Source: an uncultured Oscillospiraceae bacterium (lineage in GTDB: Bacteria; Bacillota; Clostridia; Oscillospirales; Oscillospiraceae). From it: a DNA stretch of 64,000 nucleotides. Shown one piece after another: positions 20,654 to 27,477 of the stretch. The position numbers and the translations under genes were made by a program. The first letter of the stretch is position 1. Every line of letters starts with the position of its first letter. The notes beneath the pieces were generated by a model, which was not told where the DNA came from, did not search any database, and saw only the letters and a list, made by a program, of their open reading frames with translations. The stretch covers positions 1-64,000 of the forward strand of contig CANRIW010000003.1 of NCBI GenBank assembly GCA_947630785.1, in the 5' to 3' direction.

Positions 20654-21502
20654 ATGAAAACGGGACTGGTCCTGGAGGGCGGCGCGCTGCGCACCATCTA
20701 TTCCAGCGGTGTGCAGGACGGCTTCCTGGAGGCCGGGCTGGACTTCGACTATGTGGTGGGCGTCTCCGCCGGCATCGCCTACGGGATGAGCTTTCTCTCC
20801 CGTCAATACGGCCGCAATCTGGAGATCCTCACCCGCTTCGCGGGCGACAAGCGGTACATGGGCAAGCGCAATCTCATCGACCCCCGCAACCGCAGCTACT
20901 TCGGACTGGAGTTCTCCTTCGAGCGCATCCCCGCGGAGCTGGTGCCCTACGACTTCGCCGCCCTGGCCCGCTGGCACGGGGAGGCGGAGGCGGGTGTCAC
21001 CGACATCGAGGCGGGGGTCCCCCGCTACTTCCCCGCCACCGAGGCCGATCCCAGGTTCACCCTGATGAAGGCCACCTGCGCCATGCCGGTGCTGTTCCCC
21101 GTCATCGAGTACGGCGGGGTCAAGTGCCTGGACGGCGGCGCGTCCGACGGCATCCCCTGGAAGCGGGCGCTGGAGAAGGGCTGCGACCGGGTGGTGGTGG
21201 TCCTCACCCGGGAGCGGAGCTACGTGCGCAGGCCGGACAGCCTGCTCCCTTTCATAAAGGTGTATTACCGCAAATACCCCCGGTTCGTCGACGTGATGAA
21301 GCGCCGGGCGGAGGACTACAACCGCAGCCGGGAGGAGCTGTTCTCCGTCGAGAAGCGGGGCGACATCCTCCTGTTCTGCCCGGACAGCACCAAGGGCTTC
21401 TCCCGGGTGGAGACGGACACGGACAAGATCCGGGCCCTGTGGCAGCAGGGGCTGGACCACGCCCGCGCCCGCACTGATGAGGTGCTGGCTTATCTGAAAT
21501 AA
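20654..21502 (+). CDS. Patatin-like phospholipase family protein
   Basis: LVLEGGALRTIYSSGVQDGFLEAGLDFDYVVGVSAGIAYG; DGGASDGIP. Confidence 0.9.
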   Translation: MKTGLVLEGGALRTIYSSGVQDGFLEAGLDFDYVVGVSAGIAYGMSFLSRQYGRNLEILTRFAGDKRYMGKRNLIDPRNRSYFGLEFSFERIPAELVPYDFAALARWHGEAEAGVTDIEAGVPRYFPATEADPRFTLMKATCAMPVLFPVIEYGGVKCLDGGASDGIPWKRALEKGCDRVVVVLTRERSYVRRPDSLLPFIKVYYRKYPRFVDVMKRRAEDYNRSREELFSVEKRGDILLFCPDSTKGFSRVETDTDKIRALWQQGLDHARARTDEVLAYLK

Positions 21503-21554
21503 CTGAAAGGCCCCGCCTCCCGGCGGCCGGCCGCTCGAGAGAAGGTCTTCCCTG

Positions 21555-22898
21555 ATGTTCACCCGCCGCCAGATCGTGAATCTGCTGATCCCCCTGGTAC
21601 TGGAGCAGATCCTGTCCGGGCTGATGGGCATCGCGGACACCATGATGGTCACCAGCGTGGGGGACGCGGCCATCTCCGCCGTGTCCAATGTGGACGCCAT
21701 CAACACCCTGGTGCTCAACCTGCTGGCGGCGCTGGCCGCCGGCGGGGTCATCGTCTGCGCCCAGCACCTGGGCCGGGACCAGCGGGCCGAGGCCAACCAG
21801 GCCGCCCGCCAGCTGCTGCTGACGGCGGTGGTCATCTCCTCCGGCATCGCGGCGCTGTGCCTGATCTTCCGGCGGCCTCTGCTGGCGCTGATCTTCGGCT
21901 CGGTGGACGCCGACGTGATGAGGCAGGCCCTGCAGTACTTTTTTATCACCGCCCTGTCCTACCCCTTCCTGGCCGCCCAACAGACGGCGGCAGCGGTGTT
22001 CCGGGCCTCCGGCCGCTCCGCCCCGCCCATGGCGGTGGCCGCCGTGGCCAACTGCGTCAATATCGCCGGCAACGCGGTGCTGATCTTCGTGTTCCATCAG
22101 GGCGTGGTGGGCGCCGCCGTCGCCACCACCCTGTCCCGGGTCCTCAGCGCGGCGCTGCTGCTGGCCCTCCTCCGCAGCCCGAAGCTGACCATCTCCATCC
22201 GGGACTACCGCCGCATCCGGCCCGATTGGACCGTCATCGGCACGGTGCTGCGGGTGGGGGTGCCCACCGGCGTGGAGAACTCCATGTTCCAGCTGGGCAA
22301 GCTGGTGGTGCAGTCCACCGTGTCCACCATGGGCCGTCCCGTCATGGCCGCCCAGGCCATGATCCAGACCCTGGACATGGTCCAGTGTATGCCGGGCCAG
22401 GCCATCGGCCTGGGGCTGCTCACCGTGGCCGGCCAGTGCATGGGCGCCGGCCGGGTGGACGAGGCCAAAAAGTACACCTGGCGGTTCTGCCTGATTTCCG
22501 AGCTGACCACTGCCGTGATGTGCGGCGCCGTGTGGGCCGCGGCCCCCTTCGTCACCCGGGTCTCCGGCATGTCGTCCGAGAGCGCCGCGCTGACCCTCCG
22601 CATCATGGCCATCATCAGCGTGATGAAGTGCATCCTGTGGGTCATCGCCTTCACTCTGCCCAACGGCATGCGGGCGGCGGGGGACGTGCGCTACTCCGCC
22701 ACCGTGTCCGCCCTTTCCATGTGGATCTTCCGCACGGGCGGCTGCCTCCTGCTGTGCCGGGTGTTCCATGTGGGCCTCATCGGCGTGTGGATCGCCTGGT
22801 TCACCGACTGGGGCGTCCGGGCCATCATCTATCTCTGCCGCTGGTTCAGTGGGAAGTGGGCCGACAAGCAGGTGTTGCGCGCCCCGCAAAAAGATTGA
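21555..22898 (+). CDS. MATE-family efflux transporter
   Basis: Twelve-TM-type sequence; LVLEQILSGLMGIADTMMVTSVGDAAISAVSNVD. Confidence 0.9.
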   Translation: MFTRRQIVNLLIPLVLEQILSGLMGIADTMMVTSVGDAAISAVSNVDAINTLVLNLLAALAAGGVIVCAQHLGRDQRAEANQAARQLLLTAVVISSGIAALCLIFRRPLLALIFGSVDADVMRQALQYFFITALSYPFLAAQQTAAAVFRASGRSAPPMAVAAVANCVNIAGNAVLIFVFHQGVVGAAVATTLSRVLSAALLLALLRSPKLTISIRDYRRIRPDWTVIGTVLRVGVPTGVENSMFQLGKLVVQSTVSTMGRPVMAAQAMIQTLDMVQCMPGQAIGLGLLTVAGQCMGAGRVDEAKKYTWRFCLISELTTAVMCGAVWAAAPFVTRVSGMSSESAALTLRIMAIISVMKCILWVIAFTLPNGMRAAGDVRYSATVSALSMWIFRTGGCLLLCRVFHVGLIGVWIAWFTDWGVRAIIYLCRWFSGKWADKQVLRAPQKD

Positions 22899-22956
22899 CA
22901 TTCACGGCGAAATGGGGTATCCTAATGGAGCCCCATCGGGGCAAAAAGCCAAATAC

Positions 22957-22997
22957 GCAGCGGTATCGAAGTGGTTATAACGGCCCTGACTCGAAAT
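22957..22997 (+). pseudogene. 5' half of tRNA-Ser(CGA) split at the anticodon loop (left boundary, attL-like)
   Basis: gcagcggtatcgaagtggttataacggccctgactcgaaat ends at core ctcgaaat; anticodon stem cctga pairs with tcagg at 37845-37849. Confidence 0.8.
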
Positions 22998-23123
22998 GTA
23001 AGAATTTGGAGGCTGTCCTGTCCCCGGGCATTTTCCGGCATGCGGGGCAAATTGTCCCGAATGAGCGCCATCCCGCAGTTCTGCCCTGTTGTTCTGCCCA
23101 AATGAAAAAGCAAGCTAAAACAC

Positions 23124-23163
23124 GGAGATGTACCCAAGTGGTTGAAGGGTCCGCACTCGAAAT
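23124..23163 (+). repeat. Truncated second copy of tRNA-Ser(CGA) 5' half, 40-bp exact repeat of 23295-23334
   Basis: ggagatgtacccaagtggttgaagggtccgcactcgaaat identical in both; period 171 bp. Confidence 0.9.
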
Positions 23164-23250
23164 CATGCCACGACAGTGTCCCCCAAAACGCCGCAAACCC
23201 GCATAAACAGGGCGTTTGTGGGCTGTTCGGGAGGGTGCGTTTTCAGGCCG

Positions 23251-23270
23251 TGCTAACAAAATGCTAACAG
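23251..23270 (+). repeat. Tandem TGCTAACA repeat, putative integrase arm sites
   Basis: tgctaacaaaatgctaacag; counterpart at 37666-37686. Confidence 0.55.
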
Positions 23271-23294
23271 AAATTCCAGCGACAATTCTATCAT

Positions 23295-23386
23295 GGAGAT
23301 GTACCCAAGTGGTTGAAGGGTCCGCACTCGAAATGCGGTAGGCGTCTAAAAAACGCGCGAGAGTTCGAATCTCTCCATCTCCGCCA
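23295..23386 (+). tRNA. tRNA-Ser(CGA), intact
   Basis: Acceptor ggagatg/catctcc, anticodon arm ccgca-ctCGAaa-tgcgg, T-arm gagag-ttcgaat-ctctc, encoded CCA. Confidence 0.95.
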
Positions 23387-23430
23387 TAGCGCAAATGCCG
23401 GCCTGAGGGCCGGCATTTGCGCTATTTTTT
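23387..23430 (+). terminator. Terminator of tRNA-Ser(CGA)
   Basis: tagcgcaaatgccggcc-tgag-ggccggcatttgcgcta-tttttt, 17-bp arms. Confidence 0.9.
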
Positions 23431-23439
23431 CTAAATGGC

Positions 23440-23754
23440 CTACATCTCATCCTTGCGGATATGATGCGACAAATTGGCAGCGTGATCCCTCCCCGCCCTG
23501 CTTGCCGCCTCCCGCCGTTGTTCGCTGTAAGGGGCGGTCAGCCGGAAGGAAAACCGCCCTTTTTCAATGTCAAATTCCAAACATCCCGTCTCCGGGTCTT
23601 CATCGGTCTGGCGGCATACTCCGGGGTTTCGCCGCGCATAGGCGGCAAGCCGCTTTTTCAAATCGGTGTTGTGGGTGCGGATGTGGATCCTGGGGTCTTT
23701 CTCATCGAACCAGATCTCCGTGGTCTTTTCCCGCTTTGTCAGCCCGGTGATCAT
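23440..23754 (-). CDS. Conserved hypothetical protein of mobile elements
   Basis: MITGLTKREKTTEIWFDEKDPRIHIRTHNTDLKKRLAAYARRNPG...RFSFRLTAPYSEQRREAASR, recognised as ICE/phage-associated type. Confidence 0.65.
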   Translation of the reverse strand: MITGLTKREKTTEIWFDEKDPRIHIRTHNTDLKKRLAAYARRNPGVCRQTDEDPETGCLEFDIEKGRFSFRLTAPYSEQRREAASRAGRDHAANLSHHIRKDEM

Positions 23755-23927
23755 AAAAACTCCTTTCCACGCCTCTGTCACTCGACAGGGACGTTTTTCA
23801 GATATTTCTCCCGGCTCTTGACCGGCAGAAAACAGCAAATGTCCGACAGGACTCCTCCGAGCGACGCACTCCCCGCTCCGAACAGCCCTGTCAGCGAATG
23901 TACGGTTTTTATCGGCTCTTGACGGTG

Positions 23928-24488
23928 CTATATAAAACGAATGGAATCATCAATTTGTCTGGGCACCCATGGCTCCTGCCTGAGAGCGCCGCCCCGTCTG
24001 ATAGCCATCCACCCAGCCAGCCCCTCCTTCGACACCAGATAGGCGCCGCGGTAAGCCACGCTTGCCACGGCACCTATCCGCGCCCACCGGTGCATCGTGT
24101 TCTCCGAGCACCCGCACAGCTCCGCCGCCTGCCGCACCGTCAGTGCGTCCGGCCAGCTTTCCCACGCGGCCAGGAGGGATGCCCGCAGTTTCTCTCGTTC
24201 CGAAGCGGTAAGAGGAACCCGTCCCGGTTTGCGGACGTGGGCCCCACTGGAGAACGCTCCCTTGGGCGCAGCCACCGCAGGATCTCCGGCGTCCCGACGT
24301 TCCAGGAAAGCAATCACATCCGCCAGCCGGATCTTGAATCGCCGGGTCTTTTTCCCTGAGTCCCGGCAGGGCACCACCCCGTGCTCCAGCAGCCACCGGG
24401 CCTTGCGTTTGCTGATATGGCAGATACGGTAGAACTGATCCATGGTGATGACGGCGGGATACTGCTCCCGCAGCTTTTGGTAGTTCAC
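23928..24488 (-). CDS. Protein with two HTH/excisionase-like domains
   Basis: ITMDQFYRICHISKRKARWLLEHGVVPC and ALTVRQAAELCGCSENTMHRWARIGAVASVAYRGAYLVSKEGLAGW. Confidence 0.65.
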   Translation of the reverse strand: MNYQKLREQYPAVITMDQFYRICHISKRKARWLLEHGVVPCRDSGKKTRRFKIRLADVIAFLERRDAGDPAVAAPKGAFSSGAHVRKPGRVPLTASEREKLRASLLAAWESWPDALTVRQAAELCGCSENTMHRWARIGAVASVAYRGAYLVSKEGLAGWMAIRRGGALRQEPWVPRQIDDSIRFI

Positions 24489-24489
24489 C

Positions 24490-25740
24490 TCACACCCCCA
24501 TGGTCATGCTGAAGCCGGGGGCCTCGTTCTGCTCCTCTACTTCCCCCAACTGTTCTTCTGCCTGTTCGGGCTCCGGCGGGGCGAAGGCCGCGGCGATGGC
24601 AGCGGCGGACTCCTGCTTGGAGCTGAAATCCAGGTGGGAATAGATGTCGGCAGTGGTGGAGAAGGTGGAGTGACCCAGCCAATCCTGTATTTGCTTCATG
24701 GGGACGTTCTGGCTGAGCAACAGGGTGGCGCAGCTGTGTCTGAGATCGTGGAATCGAATGTGCCTCAGCCCGTGCTGTTCCAGCAGGACCCGGAAATGGT
24801 TGGTGACGTAGTTTGGCTGGAACAGCTGCCCCAACTCGTCGGTGCAGACGTAGTCTATGTACTCCCGGCAATAGGATTTGCCAAACATGGCCCGGTACTG
24901 CGCCTGCTTCTCCCTCTGTTCTTCCAGCAGCTTTCGGGTGGCCGGGAACAGGGGCAGGGTGCGGAAGCTGGACTTGGTTTTGAGCTTGTCCTCGGTGTAA
25001 AGCCGGTGTTCGCCATTCTCGGTGAGTTCGGTGACCTTGTGGTTGATGGACACGGTCCCCCGCTGGAAATCCACGGCGCTCCAGCGGATGCCCAGCACCT
25101 CGCTCCGGCGCAGGCCGTAATAGGCCGCCAACTGGATGACCACTGCCATAGAGTCGTCCTTGGTGGCCTCGAACAGCGCCGCCAATTCGTCCTTGGTATA
25201 GTAGCTGGCCAGATACTTGCCCTTGCGGGGCCGGGCCACCCGGTCCGCGGGATTGCTGGGGATCATGTCGTTCTCCACGGCGTACTGAAGCGCCTTTCGA
25301 ACCAGGGCGTGGTAGTGGATGACGGTATTGGCGTTGCAGCCGTCGTCCAGGATGGATTGGTGCAGCTCCCGGATGTGCTTAGGCTCTACATCGCACAGCT
25401 TCAGCTTCCGGGAACGAAAAAACGGGTCCAGCCGAGCTTTGAACAGTTGCTCATAACTCTGCTTTGTGGTCCGCTCGATGGTGGTGGAGGCAATCTTCAG
25501 CCAATCCTTCAGATAGTCCGCGAACAGCGGAGACTCCTCCTTGGGCTTGGCGGGCTCTCTGAGGATGAACTCCCGCTTCAATTCCTCCAGCCTGGCCATC
25601 GCCTTACGCTTTCCACCCTTCACCGGGATGCCCAGCGCCACGGACTTCTGCCGCCGCTTGCCGTCCTCGTCGTAGTAGCTTAGGATGGCGGTAAATTTGC
25701 CCCGGCGCTCAAACAAGCTGCCGGTGACCTCCCCTTTCAT
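24490..25740 (-). CDS. Tyrosine site-specific integrase
   Basis: AAYYGLRRSEVLGIRW, FHDLRHSCATLLLSQNVPMKQIQDWLGHSTFSTTADIYSHLD (R, HxxR, H, Y). Confidence 0.95.
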   Translation of the reverse strand: MKGEVTGSLFERRGKFTAILSYYDEDGKRRQKSVALGIPVKGGKRKAMARLEELKREFILREPAKPKEESPLFADYLKDWLKIASTTIERTTKQSYEQLFKARLDPFFRSRKLKLCDVEPKHIRELHQSILDDGCNANTVIHYHALVRKALQYAVENDMIPSNPADRVARPRKGKYLASYYTKDELAALFEATKDDSMAVVIQLAAYYGLRRSEVLGIRWSAVDFQRGTVSINHKVTELTENGEHRLYTEDKLKTKSSFRTLPLFPATRKLLEEQREKQAQYRAMFGKSYCREYIDYVCTDELGQLFQPNYVTNHFRVLLEQHGLRHIRFHDLRHSCATLLLSQNVPMKQIQDWLGHSTFSTTADIYSHLDFSSKQESAAAIAAAFAPPEPEQAEEQLGEVEEQNEAPGFSMTMGV

Positions 25741-25804
25741 AACAGATACCTCCCTTCCGCGCCGCTCTAAGGTCTTGTGATGTTACCTTGGAACGGCGCG
25801 TTTT

Positions 25805-26035
25805 TCAAGTCTTTTCTGCGTTTTCCCCGGCGCAAAGATAGTCGATGACCGCCGTCTTGGGAATCCGGTAGATCCGGCCCATCCGCACGCTGGGAATGGC
25901 CCCCGTCCGCAGCAGCCGGTAGGCCGTCCGCTGGCCCACACCCAGCATCTGCCGGACCTGCTCCGGGGTCAGAGCGTCCGGGTAGCCCCGGAACATGGCC
26001 CGGTATCGGGTCAGATTTTTATCCTCTCTGCCCAT
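25805..26035 (-). CDS. Excisionase-like HTH protein
   Basis: ALTPEQVRQMLGVGQRTAYRLLRTGAIPSVRMGRIYRIPKTAVIDYL. Confidence 0.8.
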   Translation of the reverse strand: MGREDKNLTRYRAMFRGYPDALTPEQVRQMLGVGQRTAYRLLRTGAIPSVRMGRIYRIPKTAVIDYLCAGENAEKT

Positions 26036-26064
26036 GATTTGCAGCCCTCCCTCTTGACAATCGA

Positions 26065-26091
26065 GTTGTAATTGATTACTATAATTACAAC
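26065..26091. promoter_or_regulatory. Putative operator between divergent excisionase-like and sigma-like genes
   Basis: gttgtaatt-gattactat-aattacaac, 9-bp arms. Confidence 0.5.
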
Positions 26092-26139
26092 AATTACTCC
26101 GTCTATAAGATAGACGGTTCGGAGGGTGAAAACGGTACC

Positions 26140-26649
26140 ATGGCAGAAAAGAATTTTAAGTGGGGGAATGAGGCCGACAAGCGGGAGGCGGAACTGGATC
26201 ATAGGCTCCGAGAACTGGCCGGCGCCGGCAACTGGGACGGCGTCCTGGCCGAGTTGGACCGCTACGACGGGAACAACGAGCGGAGACACGAAGAACACCG
26301 GGCGGACCTGGACCCCACGGTGATGGAGCGGGAGCCCAAGCCGGAAGAACTGAGAGTCCAGAGGCCGGGAGACTGGCGGAAACTGTGCCGCTGGGAGGAA
26401 TGGGATGACGTGATCTTCTCCCAACCCCCGGAGGACATCCACCAACTGGTCGCTGAGTATCCCACCAGCGCGGCGCTGAAAGAGCTGAGCGACCTCCAGC
26501 GGCTGGTGCTCTGGGAGAACGTCGTATCCCAGGTCTCCACCAAAGAGATCGCGGAGGAACTGGGATGCTCGGTCCGAAACGTGACCAAACTCCGAAAGAG
26601 GGCAATCGAGAAGGTCCGGCTGTTGGTGACCGGGTGCAAAGACCTCTAA
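26140..26649 (+). CDS. Sigma-70 region 4-like HTH protein
   Basis: ELSDLQRLVLWENVVSQVSTKEIAEELGCSVRNVTKLRKRAIEKVR. Confidence 0.7.
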   Translation: MAEKNFKWGNEADKREAELDHRLRELAGAGNWDGVLAELDRYDGNNERRHEEHRADLDPTVMEREPKPEELRVQRPGDWRKLCRWEEWDDVIFSQPPEDIHQLVAEYPTSAALKELSDLQRLVLWENVVSQVSTKEIAEELGCSVRNVTKLRKRAIEKVRLLVTGCKDL

Positions 26650-26734
26650 AAATGCAAAAATAGCCAGAACCGCTCTTGCGGCTCCGGCTGAAAGATGATA
26701 TAGTGATTACAGCGATTACACAGGAGGAACTGTG

Positions 26735-27439
26735 ATGGAATTGAATGATGTCTTAGCAGGCCAGCGCATCATGTGGCCTCTGTGGCAGGGCTATACAATT
26801 AAAAAACATAGAGGCGTGCAATATCTGGTTCCGGATCTGGACGCCTCTGAGCAGCCCAGGTTGATTTGGTATAACTGCGCAGAGATGCCTGGAGAGCTGG
26901 TTGCAAATGCGTTGGAACTGGGACGCCTGATCACCATAGACGACCCGTCAAAAGACTACGCCTGTACCGATTTTGCGGCCCGTTACGGCCTCCTGGGGCT
27001 TGGGGCGGATAAGGACACCGCCCCTGTCCAGCACCCCGATTTGAGGCCGTCAAGCCGCTTGGTAAACAGCAAAGGCTATGGCGAGGAATTGGAGCGCTTT
27101 CGCAACGTGTTCAAAAGCCTGTATCAGCGGTTCAGCATTATCGGCAGACCGGAGGTTCTCCCGCTTCCAAAAGGCTCCGATCTCCTGGCTTTGTCCGGAT
27201 CGATTGGCTTTCACATGACAGGAGCGACGCGCCCGCAGTTTTCCTGGGAGTTTTCCTCGCTGGAGGCGTTTCTCCATTTCGCGTACAGCGCATTGGTCAG
27301 CAGCCCGCGAAAGACACTGAAAATCTGCAAAAACTGTGAGCAAATATATTACAATATCAATCCCAAAAGCGAGTTTTGTAGTACACGGTGCAGGAATTAC
27401 TATAACGTGAAGGTGTTTAGGGAGAAAGAGAAAATCTAA
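26735..27439 (+). CDS. C-terminal zinc-finger protein (CGNR-like)
   Basis: CKNCEQIYYNINPKSEFCSTRCRNYYNVKVFREKEK. Confidence 0.6.
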   Translation: MELNDVLAGQRIMWPLWQGYTIKKHRGVQYLVPDLDASEQPRLIWYNCAEMPGELVANALELGRLITIDDPSKDYACTDFAARYGLLGLGADKDTAPVQHPDLRPSSRLVNSKGYGEELERFRNVFKSLYQRFSIIGRPEVLPLPKGSDLLALSGSIGFHMTGATRPQFSWEFSSLEAFLHFAYSALVSSPRKTLKICKNCEQIYYNINPKSEFCSTRCRNYYNVKVFREKEKI

Positions 27440-27477
27440 AGCGAAATCGCTATTATTCACAGTTGGGGGAGCAAAAG

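Noticed and set aside
23124-23334. Direct repeat considered as a CRISPR-like unit
   Set aside because: Only two copies, repeat equals a tRNA 5' half, spacing 171 bp; no cas genes. No CRISPR array seen anywhere in the window.
22975-23394. ORFs across the tRNA-Ser repeat region
   Set aside because: They overlap an intact tRNA and tRNA fragments; repeats in the protein only reflect tRNA repeats.
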